Below, piece by piece: positions 17,933 through 27,148 of a stretch of DNA of 64,000 nt. This DNA comes from Temperatibacter marinus. GTDB lineage: Bacteria; Pseudomonadota; Alphaproteobacteria; Sphingomonadales; Kordiimonadaceae. The position numbers and the translations under genes are program-made. Position 1 is the stretch's first letter. Each line of letters starts with the position of its first letter. The notes under the pieces were generated by a model. That model had not been told where the DNA came from, made no database searches, and saw only the letters and a list, made by a program, of their open reading frames with translations. Location: contig NZ_CP123872.1 of the NCBI RefSeq assembly GCF_031598375.1, forward strand, positions 248,001 through 312,000. Reading direction: 5' to 3'.

Positions 17933-18919
17933 ATGAAAACAATGGCATTAAATGAATATGGGGCAGAAGCAAAATTCCAAAAGCTGGAAATTGAGACACC
18001 TACTGTGAAAGAAGGGCATGTGCAGGTAAGGATTGCGGCGAGCAGTGTGAATACTGTGGATACCATGATACGCCAAATGGGTACTGATTTACCACTATCA
18101 CCTCAATTACCCGCGATTTTAGGAATGGATTTTGCTGGCATAGTTACAGCTATTAGCGATGATGTGAGTGGTTTTTCTATAGGTGACGAAGTGTATGGCT
18201 GCGCAGGCGGTCTAGCTGATTTACAAGGTTCATTAGCGGAATATATGGTCGTAGATGCTGACCTGATTGCTCATAAACCTAAAAGCCTAACAATGAAACA
18301 GGCAGCAGCCCTTCCACTCGTCGGCATTACTGCTTTTGAAGGCCTACAACGAGCAAATATCTCTCAACATCAAAAAGCATTGATTCATGGCGGTGCTGGT
18401 GGTGTTGGTCATGTTGCAGTTCAACTGGCAAAACACTGGGGCGCAGACGTTTATTCAACAATATCGGATGAGAAACAAGCCGACATCATTCAATCATATG
18501 GAGCAACACCAATCAACTATATAACCGAAGAAGTAGCCGATTATGTAGACCAGCATACTGGCGGTCATGGTTTTGATCTGATATTTGATAGTGTTGGCGG
18601 TGCAAATATGACGAATTCATTTGAAGCGGCCAGCCTTAATGCAAATATAGCGACAACCGTTGCTATGCTAGATATTGACCTCACGCCTGCCCATTTTAAA
18701 GGTCTGTCTATTCACGTGGTCTTTATGCTAATCCCCATGTTACATAACTATAAAAGGAAAGATCACGCTAACACCCTTCAGGAATTATCTACAATTATTG
18801 ATGCAGGCGGCTTAATTCCTCTACTTGATGAAGAAAGCTTCCATTTTGATGCTGTAGACAAAGCATATGAACGCTTATCTAGCGGAAAAGCCATAGGTAA
18901 AGTTGTCATAGAAATTTAA
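17933..18919 (+). CDS. Zinc-independent MDR-family oxidoreductase (quinone-oxidoreductase type)
   Basis: A 328-residue medium-chain reductase with the NADPH motif GGAGGVGHVAVQLA at 153-166. It has a GroES-like N-terminal domain (PAILGMDFAGIV at 60-71) and none of the cysteine/histidine zinc ligands of alcohol dehydrogenases. It likely reduces quinones or alpha,beta-unsaturated carbonyls with NADPH. GGAG precedes ATG 17933. It forms a small cassette with the LysR gene before it and the divergent SDR, all between tRNA-like fragments at 15867 and 19098. Confidence 0.82.
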   Translation: MKTMALNEYGAEAKFQKLEIETPTVKEGHVQVRIAASSVNTVDTMIRQMGTDLPLSPQLPAILGMDFAGIVTAISDDVSGFSIGDEVYGCAGGLADLQGSLAEYMVVDADLIAHKPKSLTMKQAAALPLVGITAFEGLQRANISQHQKALIHGGAGGVGHVAVQLAKHWGADVYSTISDEKQADIIQSYGATPINYITEEVADYVDQHTGGHGFDLIFDSVGGANMTNSFEAASLNANIATTVAMLDIDLTPAHFKGLSIHVVFMLIPMLHNYKRKDHANTLQELSTIIDAGGLIPLLDEESFHFDAVDKAYERLSSGKAIGKVVIEI

Positions 18920-19017
18920 TCACGTACAAATCTTAACACTCAAAAACATGGGAACAAATGTGAACCCGAATTAGACTCACACATCTATGTAATATCAACG
19001 CTTTACAAGACTAAAAA

Positions 19018-19053
19018 TGTCCCACCATTATAAAATCATGCGAAATTGGGACA
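19018..19053. repeat. Inverted repeat TGTCCCA / TGGGACA near tRNA fragment
   Basis: Arms at 19018-19024 and 19047-19053 with a 22-nt loop, followed by CTTTTTA. The words TGTCCCAC and GGGACACTTTTT are shared with the repeat at 15921-15975. It sits 45 bp before the tRNA half at 19098. Confidence 0.5.
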
Positions 19054-19097
19054 CTTTTTACTGCTAAGTCATTGAAATATATAGATGTAGAAAATTA

Positions 19098-19142
19098 TGG
19101 TGGTCGGTACTGGATTCGAACCAGCGGCCTCTTCGATGTCAA
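19098..19142 (-). repeat. tRNA-Val(GAC) 3' half, left repeat of 26-kb segment
   Basis: Read on the minus strand it runs from the anticodon loop (TTGACAT), through AGGCC, the T-arm GCTGG-TTCGAAT-CCAGT and acceptor strand ACCGACC, to ACCA. The matching 5' half (expected GGTCGGT...) is absent, so it is not a gene. It agrees with the copy at 45250 at all but two positions. Such 3' halves are what tyrosine integrases leave at attachment sites. Confidence 0.8.
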
Positions 19143-19448
19143 AAAATGATATAGCTCAAAAAGTCCCTTTTTCTGAAAATAAGCCCTTGAGATCGCTCAT
19201 ATAAAAACAATCACTTACGGTTTCTGCAAAGGGGTTTTACAAACTGGCTTGCAAAACTGATAAAAGCCTTGGCAGCATCTCTGCCACTTTACCCTTAATG
19301 AAGTCAGCCAGATTTTCAGTCCCATCAATCCCAGACACTACTTCATCAGCCATAGCCCCGCAGCACACTCAAGCTACTAAAAGTTTTGTTTTCTTTAACT
19401 TACTGCATCTGAGTGACCAATTCGTAAAATTAAAAAGCTCAATAGGTT

Positions 19449-20132
19449 TTATGTTGCAACTGTCGTTCTGGCATTTTTTACAAACTCATCAGCGGCTTCT
19501 TTATTATCCAGTAAGCTATCCAGCGGAATAGGCACCTCTAGACCTTTTTGCAAACTAGGCTTTTCTTTCATGGCCTTTAACCAACGATCCAGATTATCCA
19601 AGCCCTCTCTGGACACGCCTGACCATTTATAGGTTCTCACCCAGCACCAATTTGCTATATCAGCAATCGAATAGTCATCCGCTAACCACTCACTTTCACC
19701 CAGCCTTGCGTCCAGCACTTCAAACAAGCGCCTACTTTCATTTTGATATCTATCGATGACAGGCTGAATTTTTTCGGGAAAATATCGATAAAATACATTT
19801 GCTTGTCCCATCATGGGGCCAATCCCTGACATTTGAAACATCAGCCACTGCGTCACCAACGATCTTCCCTTCGCATCAGCGGGCAGTAACTTTCCGCTTT
19901 TTTCAGCTAGATACAGCATTATCGCCCCAGATTCAAAGATTGGAAAATTCCCCGCTTCTGTATCTACAATCGCAGGGATTCGACCATTTGGGCAAATTTT
20001 TAAATAGTCAGGATTCTTCTGATCACCCGCCATAATATTAACGAGATGGGTGTTATACTCCAGCCCCAATTCTTCCAATGTACAGGATACTTTGTGGCCG
20101 TTTGGAGTTGGTGCTGTATAAAATTCAATCAT
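19449..20132 (-). CDS. Glutathione S-transferase, Nu/YfcG type
   Basis: A 227-residue two-domain GST. The thioredoxin-like N-terminal part begins [15 protein letters not shown], the wording of YfcG/YghU-like and Ure2p-like enzymes, with NGRIPAIVD as the cis-proline segment and ES ([13 protein letters not shown]) for the glutathione gamma-glutamyl group. The helical C-terminal domain contains [10 protein letters not shown]. These proteins often act as glutathione-dependent disulfide reductases or peroxidases. The start overlaps the preceding serine hydrolase gene by 8 bp, so the two are one transcript. Confidence 0.88.
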   Translation of the reverse strand: MIEFYTAPTPNGHKVSCTLEELGLEYNTHLVNIMAGDQKNPDYLKICPNGRIPAIVDTEAGNFPIFESGAIMLYLAEKSGKLLPADAKGRSLVTQWLMFQMSGIGPMMGQANVFYRYFPEKIQPVIDRYQNESRRLFEVLDARLGESEWLADDYSIADIANWCWVRTYKWSGVSREGLDNLDRWLKAMKEKPSLQKGLEVPIPLDSLLDNKEAADEFVKNARTTVAT

Positions 20133-21552
20133 GTTTGTAATCCCTGTTTGCAGTGCCTGAAACGGCTTCGGTTACATCTTTGACAAGTGAATGAAGGTCA
20201 AACCTTTCAGGCGGAAAGGTCACACCCAATCTAACAATGACCATATCCAATGACGGAATAATGATTACATATTGACCGTAATGGCCTTGCGCCCCATAGG
20301 CATCTTCTGGAACACCGTCCATCCAGTGCTGTTCTGATTTGGCATTCAGCCAGAACTGCGCCCCGTAAGCCCGCCGCTGCAAAGACGCTTTGGTAGGGGT
20401 TTTAGTATACTCTACCCAGCCTTTTGGTAAAACACGGATACCTTTATAAACCCCATCATTCAGATACAACAGGCCAAATCGCATCCAGTCACGCGGGGAG
20501 GCATACATCAATGCCCCCCCTGCGAAAGTTCCATCTGCGTCTGCCTGAAAGAAAGTGTTCGTCATACCTGCTTTTTCAAAAAGGTCTTGATGGGCCATTT
20601 TATAATAGGCCTGATCATCCCCCACTTGTTCACGCACATATTTTTGCAGCAAAACTGAATTAACGGTTTGATAATCCCAATAAGAACCAGGCTCCTTGTC
20701 GATATCCTGCTGAACAGCAAAGCCCGTCATATCCTGCACGCCAAACAACATTTTATTAAGCACATTACGAGGATCGCTTTCCATTTGCTCTTTATAGGCA
20801 TGACCACTGGTCATTGATAAAAGATGATGCAACGTTAAAGCAGCCCTTGGGTCTGTATCTTGTGACCATTCTTTGAATATTTTAGGGGCATGAATATCAA
20901 TATCTTGTTGCAGTGCCAATACGCCCACCAACGCACTGCTGGCACTTTTGGCCATAGACATACTGCGCAAAGGTGTCTCGCCAGTGAAACCCTTGGTGTA
21001 TCGTTCAGCGATCAAATCCTCGCCCTGCCAAACAAGAACAGCGCGGGTGTTTTTTTGCTGATCATAACCCAAAGCAGTTTCCTGATATGCCTGATCGATT
21101 GCCTTATTCAACAGACTGTAATTAATGCCCTGCTTATCACGTGTGACAGTTGGCCAATCAACAGTTTTTCCAGTTATCTCTTGACTGCCTTCGCCATTAT
21201 AGATTTTGTTAAAAAACTGCTGATCATTTGCTGAATGCAGAACAGAACACCCCAGCCCTTTTCTATAGGCCGATCGATTTTTATGCGAAAAAGGCCCGAT
21301 TTGCAAATGGGTAGTCACCATTTTCTTCTCATGATCAATATAGGAACGGGTTAATTTCCGCTGAATTGCGCTTAGATCATGGTCAATAACATCTTGCTGG
21401 TCACGCTCCAACATTAATACATTCGTACATAATGTCTGCGATGACATACCACTGGCAATAGGCGCAATATCTAGAAAGAATTTATAGGCATAAGACCCAG
21501 CGCAAATTACTAAAATTACAAATACAAGCAGTAATTTCTTCCAAATGCCCAT
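20125..21552 (-). CDS. Membrane-anchored serine hydrolase (NylB/class C beta-lactamase type)
   Basis: A 475-residue protein with an N-terminal hydrophobic anchor (about residues 6-26). Its beta-lactamase-fold domain carries SMAK as the S-x-x-K nucleophile motif in [16 protein letters not shown] and a [11 protein letters not shown] segment at the Y-x-N position. The overall wording ([32 protein letters not shown]) is like 6-aminohexanoate-dimer hydrolases and related esterases. It probably cleaves an ester or amide in the periplasm. It is divergent from the TonB receptor at 21677 and precedes the GST gene. Confidence 0.82.
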   Translation of the reverse strand: MGIWKKLLLVFVILVICAGSYAYKFFLDIAPIASGMSSQTLCTNVLMLERDQQDVIDHDLSAIQRKLTRSYIDHEKKMVTTHLQIGPFSHKNRSAYRKGLGCSVLHSANDQQFFNKIYNGEGSQEITGKTVDWPTVTRDKQGINYSLLNKAIDQAYQETALGYDQQKNTRAVLVWQGEDLIAERYTKGFTGETPLRSMSMAKSASSALVGVLALQQDIDIHAPKIFKEWSQDTDPRAALTLHHLLSMTSGHAYKEQMESDPRNVLNKMLFGVQDMTGFAVQQDIDKEPGSYWDYQTVNSVLLQKYVREQVGDDQAYYKMAHQDLFEKAGMTNTFFQADADGTFAGGALMYASPRDWMRFGLLYLNDGVYKGIRVLPKGWVEYTKTPTKASLQRRAYGAQFWLNAKSEQHWMDGVPEDAYGAQGHYGQYVIIIPSLDMVIVRLGVTFPPERFDLHSLVKDVTEAVSGTANRDYKHD

Positions 21553-21597
21553 TTATTTCGCCCTTTTCCCGTCGTTATGAAAATTATGTTTGATGTA

Positions 21598-21644
21598 TTG
21601 GCACATCTTATGCTAATACATATGTTGTGGCATAATTTATGTCA
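21598..21644 (+). promoter_or_regulatory. TonB receptor promoter with two operators
   Basis: TTGGCA at 21598-21603 and TATGTT at 21621-21626 are spaced by 17 bp. Operator 1 (TGGCACA-TCT-TATGCTA, 21599-21615) overlaps the -35 box. Operator 2 (TGGCATA-ATT-TATGTCA, 21628-21644) lies just after the -10 box. Operator 2 matches the 7-3-7 sites at 31392, 42020 and 43367. Confidence 0.65.
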
Positions 21645-21676
21645 ATATGGGAAAGGGAAATTCGAAAGGGAGATAG

Positions 21677-24301
21677 ATGGGAAAACCATTTTTAACTCGG
21701 ATGCTGGCGACAACAAGTGCGCTGGCAACTGGTTTGGTGCTTAATGCACCCGGTTCACTGGCACAAGATTCAGATCAATTGTTAGAAGAAATTGTTGTGA
21801 CCGCAACAAAAAGAAAAACCACACTTCAAGACACACCTGTTGCGGTTTCAGTAACAAGTGCAAAAACAATTGAACAATCAAGAATTTTAGATTTGAAAGA
21901 CCTTCAATCTGTTGTTCCTAGTTTGCGTGTTGCACAGCTGCAAACCTCAGGCAATACGAATTTCATTATTCGTGGATTTGGTAATGGGGCGAACAACCCT
22001 GGCATTGAGTCGTCTGTCGGTATGTTCATTGATGGTGTCTACAGATCTAGAACAATGGCACGTATTGGTGATTTACCAAAAATAGAACGGGTAGAAGTAT
22101 TGCGCGGTCCTCAAAGTACCTTATTTGGCAAAAACGCCTCTGCTGGTGTCATTAATGTTGTGAGCGCAGCCCCGTCATTTGAGCCTGAAGGTTATGTGGA
22201 AGCGGGATATGGAAACTATAATAATTTCACCGCCAAAGCCTATTATACCAATGGTCTCTCAGATAATGTTGCCTTTAGTCTAAGCGCAAACCTTAACGTT
22301 CGTGATGGCTATACTGAGGCTGTTATTGACGGTGTTGAAGATATCAACAATCGGAACCGCAAGGGAATTAGAGGCCAACTATTATTCACACCTTCCGATA
22401 ATACACAAATCCGCTTAATTGCCGATTACTCTGAGCTGGATGAAGTATGTTGCTCCATTGTCAATCTGCAAAATGAAGGGGCTGCAAATGTTCTTTATGC
22501 ACTGGGCGCTCAGCTTGCCGATGATCAAGATCTTTTTGCTAATAAAGCCTACATGAATGTTACGCCGAGTAACAAGATTGATGATTATGGATTTTCTGCA
22601 AATGTCAGTCATGATTACGAGACTTTCAATCTAACATCTATTACTTCATATAGGAAAAATGAATCTGCCAATGATTATGATGCTGACTTCACCAGTTTAC
22701 CTATCATTCAAAGACAAGAATTAGTCAACGTAGAGACATTCACGCAAGAAATTAGACTGACATCTACAGGGGATAATACCATTGACTGGATGATTGGTGG
22801 TTTCTTATTTAAAGATGAAGTATATTCTGAGGACGGCTTAGATTGGGGCGCGGCAACACGCAATTATGTTAATGCTCTCGCGGGTGGGCCTGCATTACTA
22901 GGCGTAGTAGAAGCCGCGAACGGCTTTGCTCCGAATACATTTTTCAGTCCTGGCGTCGCCGCGAGTGAATCATATACACAAGATAATACATCGATCTCAT
23001 TTTTCGGGACCCTTGATTATCATGTCACTGAAAATTTCACAATTACAGGGGGGCTAAATTATACTCGCGATAAAAAAACGATCTCTGCGATCAATAACTT
23101 TATGGACCCATGGTTCTTCCTTGATATGACCACTGCGAATGGAACTGACATCCTTGCGAATGGTCAGATTATGGCTGCTTGGAATGATCCATCGAGCGCA
23201 TTATATCAGGCCTTCCAAGGTGCCTTTGGTATTCCCCTTACTCAACAAACCCAAACATTGATTGCAAGTGGTGGCGCTGGGCCACTCGCGCAAGCTGGCT
23301 ACTTACAAGGGTTTTTCCCTCAAGTTCAGCAAGGGGTTATTGGCTCGCTTCAAGGACTGCAATTTGTACCGCCGATGATTGATATTCCAAATAGTGTGGA
23401 AAGCGGCAAATCTGATGATGACGATCTAACATGGAATATCCGTGGTACCTATGAAATCAATGATAACATGACTGTTTATGTCGGTGCATCAACTGGTTTC
23501 AAATCTTCCTCATGGAACCTTTCTCGTGCCAGTGCCCCCTTCTACGCCGATGGTGCGGCCATGCAGGCTGCGGGCCTATTGAACCCTGGTATCAATGTTC
23601 TGGGTAATTCAATTGCTACATCCAGAAATTTTGGGACACGGTTCGCTAGTCCAGAGAAAGCTAAAGTCTATGAAATAGGCTTTAAATCACGGTTCGAACG
23701 CGGTGCCTTTAATTTAGCTATATTTGATCAAACGATTGAAGGCTTCCAGTCTAACCTTTTCCAAGGCAATGGTTTTGTTCTGGCTAATGCTGGTGAACAA
23801 TCGACCAAAGGCTTTGAAGTTGATGCCACATGGTTGCCTGTTGATGCACTAACATTAACATTCGCGGCGACTTATCTGGATGCAAAATACGATTCATTCG
23901 AAAATGCACCGGGCCCAGACAACAGTGTTGTTGACCTTTCAAATGAAAGACCAGCTGGCATTCCTAAATGGGCATTATCAACCTCTGCAACTTATAACTT
24001 TGAATTAGGAGAAGCGGCGGGATTTGTTCGTGCCGATTGGCAATATGAAAGTAATGTCCTAATGGTTGATAATATCCTGGCGACCACAGGCGCGGAGCAA
24101 CCCTTCCGCGAAATCAGCACATTCAACGCCAGCGCAGGACTATCATGGGAAAATGGCCTTTCTGTTCAGATATGGGCTCGCAATCTGTTTAATGACAAAT
24201 ATCTCATGTCAGCATTCCCGGGCGTCTTACAACCTGGTGTTATCAATGGATATAGAAACCCAACGAGAACCTTTGGATTCAATGTTCGCAAAGAATTCTA
24301 A
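21677..24301 (+). CDS. TonB-dependent outer-membrane receptor
   Basis: An 874-residue receptor. The signal peptide ends near SLAQ (residue 30), the TonB box is LLEEIVVTATKRK, the plug carries VEVLRGPQSTLFG, and the barrel ends in VRKEF. AGGGAGATAG precedes ATG 21677. It is the only outer-membrane transporter in the 26-kb segment and has two copies of the shared operator at its promoter. It is therefore the likely entry point for the compound degraded by the sulfatase and dehydrogenase genes that follow. The ligand cannot be told from sequence. Confidence 0.93.
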   Translation: MGKPFLTRMLATTSALATGLVLNAPGSLAQDSDQLLEEIVVTATKRKTTLQDTPVAVSVTSAKTIEQSRILDLKDLQSVVPSLRVAQLQTSGNTNFIIRGFGNGANNPGIESSVGMFIDGVYRSRTMARIGDLPKIERVEVLRGPQSTLFGKNASAGVINVVSAAPSFEPEGYVEAGYGNYNNFTAKAYYTNGLSDNVAFSLSANLNVRDGYTEAVIDGVEDINNRNRKGIRGQLLFTPSDNTQIRLIADYSELDEVCCSIVNLQNEGAANVLYALGAQLADDQDLFANKAYMNVTPSNKIDDYGFSANVSHDYETFNLTSITSYRKNESANDYDADFTSLPIIQRQELVNVETFTQEIRLTSTGDNTIDWMIGGFLFKDEVYSEDGLDWGAATRNYVNALAGGPALLGVVEAANGFAPNTFFSPGVAASESYTQDNTSISFFGTLDYHVTENFTITGGLNYTRDKKTISAINNFMDPWFFLDMTTANGTDILANGQIMAAWNDPSSALYQAFQGAFGIPLTQQTQTLIASGGAGPLAQAGYLQGFFPQVQQGVIGSLQGLQFVPPMIDIPNSVESGKSDDDDLTWNIRGTYEINDNMTVYVGASTGFKSSSWNLSRASAPFYADGAAMQAAGLLNPGINVLGNSIATSRNFGTRFASPEKAKVYEIGFKSRFERGAFNLAIFDQTIEGFQSNLFQGNGFVLANAGEQSTKGFEVDATWLPVDALTLTFAATYLDAKYDSFENAPGPDNSVVDLSNERPAGIPKWALSTSATYNFELGEAAGFVRADWQYESNVLMVDNILATTGAEQPFREISTFNASAGLSWENGLSVQIWARNLFNDKYLMSAFPGVLQPGVINGYRNPTRTFGFNVRKEF

Positions 24302-24383
24302 AGACACATCTCTCAGGAGCCTTTTATCAGATGTTCCCTTCTAATTGTTTCGAGTATATCTGATAAGCTTCCACTCCTGAATC

Positions 24384-24411
24384 ATGCGGATCTTCGGATC
24401 CGCATTTTTTT
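24384..24411 (+). terminator. Rho-independent terminator with UUCG loop
   Basis: Perfect 9-bp stem ATGCGGATC / GATCCGCAT closed by a TTCG tetraloop and followed by seven T, 82 bp after the TonB receptor stop codon. The minus-strand operon that ends at 24543 converges on it. Confidence 0.92.
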
Positions 24412-24542
24412 CTTACCAAAAAAAGAGACCCTATAATTTAGTGTCCCTTTTCCATAACAATCAATCCTACCATGAAAAATAAAACCTAAACCTCTGGAGA
24501 TATTATGACTTTAGAGGTGTCTTAATCCACTGCAGATGAATC

Positions 24543-25310
24543 TCACCCAAATGGCCAAGAATTGGTTATAAAGGTCTCGTCGACACACCAAGGGTTTTGG
24601 GGAAGATGTTCGCTGACTCTCTTGAGCCATGGCCCAACAGTCGGATGGGCAAGCACAGGTAGATCCTTTACTAAACCGACTTGATAAAAAAACATCATCT
24701 GAGCATAGATTGCAAAATCAGCGAGCGATGGTTTATCTAATTTTCCTAAATAAGGGCCTGTGTCCAAATACTGAGTCAATTCCATAAACAAGCGCATTTG
24801 CATCGCTTCCAAGGGTTCACTGAGATCAAGCTGATTAACAATATGATGGATAAAAGGCGCCTGCCGCAGCAAATCCGGCCAAGACTTTTGGACTGTTTCT
24901 GATAACTCAGCGCCACTCGATACAATACTTGCCAGACGCCACGCACGCTTCTTAAAGCCCTCGTTCATTTCCCCGTCCAATGCTGGGCGAAAGACAATTC
25001 CAGGAATAAACTGCTCACTGATCCACTGATCAATTGCAAGAGCAATTTCACGGTCTTCGGCGTTGTCACTGACCAGCCGTCTTTCAGGATAAACCTCATC
25101 AAGCCATAAACCAATAGAAGACGAATCTAGGCGCCACTCATCTCCTATTTTCAATACAGGAACTTGTGATCCCTTTGTAAAGCCAATGGTTTTCTCGGGC
25201 TCAACAGGACTAACACCGACAAATTCAAATGATAACTTTTTATAATGTAAATAACAGGCAACTTTTCTGACAAAAGGACTCGTCGCATACCCATATAAAG
25301 TAATCGTCAT
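24543..25310 (-). CDS. Glutathione S-transferase family protein
   Basis: A 255-residue GST-fold protein. It starts with ITLYGYATSPFVRKV and has SQVPVLKIGDEWRLDSSSIGLWLDE as the cis-proline and gamma-glutamyl-binding segment. The C-terminal helical domain contains the N-capping motif PSLADFAIYAQM. It is the last gene of the minus-strand operon running from 31347. ATG overlaps the SRPBCC stop as ATGA, so translation is coupled. Possible roles are glutathione-dependent ether cleavage, isomerisation or dehalogenation; none can be chosen from sequence. Confidence 0.82.
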   Translation of the reverse strand: MTITLYGYATSPFVRKVACYLHYKKLSFEFVGVSPVEPEKTIGFTKGSQVPVLKIGDEWRLDSSSIGLWLDEVYPERRLVSDNAEDREIALAIDQWISEQFIPGIVFRPALDGEMNEGFKKRAWRLASIVSSGAELSETVQKSWPDLLRQAPFIHHIVNQLDLSEPLEAMQMRLFMELTQYLDTGPYLGKLDKPSLADFAIYAQMMFFYQVGLVKDLPVLAHPTVGPWLKRVSEHLPQNPWCVDETFITNSWPFG

Positions 25311-25759
25311 TGTACTTCCATTTCTGCAGTTTCAATCTGTTTCAGCACAGAGCGAAACCCTCGCGCCGCTTGAGTTTCAAACTTTCGGTCAAGAAATAAG
25401 CGCCCGAGTAAAGGAACGGATACTCGTCCGATGGACGTCCAAGTAACTTTAGTACCCTCTGCACATTCGCTTAGGCAAATAGACCCAAGATCATGCTCGA
25501 ATGGCAAAGGGCTCGTTTTTTCAATGAGATAATCTATTCTAAAGGGTCTTTCAAACTTTACAATCCGCTCTTCAAAACGAACCATACCCAAATCAATATA
25601 TCTTAAGGCGCCCTCCCCATTCTTCTCCGAAACGCCTTCTTCAAGTAACTGAGCATCCTTTACACCACGGAAATTGCCGTAATTTCCATGAGCAGCCAGC
25701 ATATTAAATACTGCATCAATATCTTTTTTAAGAATTTCTTCAATTTTAATATGAAACAT
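25307..25759 (-). CDS. SRPBCC-fold protein (polyketide cyclase/START-like)
   Basis: A 150-residue protein with the pattern of the SRPBCC/Bet v1 superfamily: an N-terminal strand (FHIKIEEILKKDIDAVFNMLAAHGNYGNF), a central beta sheet, TKVTWTSIGRVSVP, and a long C-terminal helix. The fold holds hydrophobic ligands in a deep pocket. It may bind or cyclise an intermediate of the island's pathway. It lies between the haloalkane-dehalogenase-like gene (13 bp) and the GST (4-bp overlap). Confidence 0.65.
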   Translation of the reverse strand: MFHIKIEEILKKDIDAVFNMLAAHGNYGNFRGVKDAQLLEEGVSEKNGEGALRYIDLGMVRFEERIVKFERPFRIDYLIEKTSPLPFEHDLGSICLSECAEGTKVTWTSIGRVSVPLLGRLFLDRKFETQAARGFRSVLKQIETAEMEVQ

Positions 25760-25772
25760 CAGGCTCTTTCTT

Positions 25773-26678
25773 TTAGGTGTCTATAAACGGGATCAAATAC
25801 TCTAACAATTCTTCTGGGGCTTCTTCAGGTGAAAAATGACCTACGCCTTCTAAAATTGCATGATTTTGATTAGTACTGCCTGGAATCTGTCTCATCAATA
25901 CTTTATGCCCTCCCCGGGTTATGGGGTCTTTATTTCCAAATACAGTCAGTAAAGGTTTATGATAGTTAGCTAGTTTCGCCCAAGCATCCCTATTGGCTGA
26001 TACACCAGGGTTGTCAGGGAATATTGCGATGAGTTGTGGAAATTTTAAAATGCCAGCTTGGTATTTTTTCTCTGGAAATGGGGCTTTATATGCTGCCAGA
26101 ACATCTGACGTGGGGAAATTTCTTCGAAATCCTTTTTCAAAAGCCATTTTCCATGGGAATACAAGAGAAAATTTCATAAGGCGCAACCACCAACGCATCC
26201 AACTATTGCCTCCGTTACCAATTGGCAAGCCAGTATTCGTCGCAAAAATACGATCGAACCTATCTGGATAATCTGCAACCAGTTTTAGCCCTAAGGTGCC
26301 TCCCCAGTCCTGACATACTAGCGTAATGTTATTTAGGTCATTCGCCTCTAACCATTTTGAATACCATTCATGATGACGGGCCAAGGTGTAATATTTTCTT
26401 TTTGCAGGCTTATCAGACCGACCACAGCCGACTAAATCCAATGCAATAATTCTCCGCCCTGTAGGGATTAATCCTTTGATGACATGGCGATAAAGAAACG
26501 ACCATGTTGGATTACCATGCATTAGCAAAATAGGATCGGCATCCTTTGGGCCTATATCTATACTGTGAATTCGAATATCTGTGCCGTCTTCATCTTTAAT
26601 TGTCGTGTAAGTCGGTTCAAAATCATAATCAGGTAAATTTTCAAAATATTGATCCGGCGTTCTTTCAATTTTCATCAT
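25773..26678 (-). CDS. Haloalkane-dehalogenase-like alpha/beta hydrolase (HLD-I type)
   Basis: A 301-residue alpha/beta hydrolase with all marks of haloalkane dehalogenases of subfamily I. These are HGNPTWSFLYR at 54-64, nucleophile D124 followed by halide-binding W125 in CQDWGG, acid D251 in FGNKDPIT, and base H281 in GVGHFSPEEAP. A second tryptophan in FPW (176) sits where DhlA has its other halide ligand. Such enzymes turn R-X into R-OH plus halide through an aspartyl ester. Some related hydrolases act on epoxides or fluoroacetate instead, so the reaction is probable, not proven. The start overlaps the preceding membrane-protein stop. No signal peptide, so cytoplasmic. Confidence 0.75.
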   Translation of the reverse strand: MMKIERTPDQYFENLPDYDFEPTYTTIKDEDGTDIRIHSIDIGPKDADPILLMHGNPTWSFLYRHVIKGLIPTGRRIIALDLVGCGRSDKPAKRKYYTLARHHEWYSKWLEANDLNNITLVCQDWGGTLGLKLVADYPDRFDRIFATNTGLPIGNGGNSWMRWWLRLMKFSLVFPWKMAFEKGFRRNFPTSDVLAAYKAPFPEKKYQAGILKFPQLIAIFPDNPGVSANRDAWAKLANYHKPLLTVFGNKDPITRGGHKVLMRQIPGSTNQNHAILEGVGHFSPEEAPEELLEYLIPFIDT

Positions 26679-27139
26679 GATGCCTTATCTCCCCGGGGGA
26701 TCATCGCCAAAATGAACATCAAAACTGTGATAACCATGAGCGGAAGTAAACCTGCCGTGGCAGGTGCTGTACCTGCCGTAACGATTGTTTTCATACTGGC
26801 CACTAAAACGCGCCCTGCCTGCTCTAAAATTAAAATGAAACACATAAGAGGCACTAAGGCTTTATAGCGAATAACGACAAGGAGTTGCAGCAAAGCAAGT
26901 AAGAGCTGAGACAAGCCCCAGAAAGCGAATATTCCAATAACAGTTTGACTAGCTGGTTCAGACCACTGATCTAGTGGAATTGTCGCAATTGATTGTGCAC
27001 CGCCATCATCAGCAAACATATGGTGCTGACTACGCCAAATTAGTATAAGAGTTAAAGGCCAATATAACCAAAGAGCTGCTTTATGCCCCCTATATGTATT
27101 ATCGACGATTTCAGGTAAAAGATGATTTAATAATGCCAT
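26675..27139 (-). CDS. Small integral membrane protein, unknown function
   Basis: A 154-residue protein with about four hydrophobic helices (roughly 23-37, 66-88, 90-108 and 126-147) and a polar loop with ADDGGAQSIATIPLDQWSE between the first and second. I do not recognise a family. It is translationally coupled to the haloalkane-dehalogenase-like gene downstream and 9 bp from the DUF2855 gene upstream, so it belongs to the operon. It may be a membrane partner or small carrier. Confidence 0.65.
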   Translation of the reverse strand: MALLNHLLPEIVDNTYRGHKAALWLYWPLTLILIWRSQHHMFADDGGAQSIATIPLDQWSEPASQTVIGIFAFWGLSQLLLALLQLLVVIRYKALVPLMCFILILEQAGRVLVASMKTIVTAGTAPATAGLLPLMVITVLMFILAMIPRGDKAS

Positions 27140-27148
27140 AGTTTCCCC

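Larger units (their letters stand above)
18920..19448. other. Non-coding junction with inverted repeat and tRNA half
   Basis: The 529-bp gap after the oxidoreductase gene holds an inverted repeat (19018-19053) and a 45-nt tRNA 3' half (19098-19142). I see no coding frame with family similarity or ribosome site. The rest appears to be flanking integration DNA. Confidence 0.55.

Noticed and set aside
20890-21234. 114-codon plus-strand frame
   Set aside because: Antisense to the serine hydrolase that carries an intact SMAK motif.
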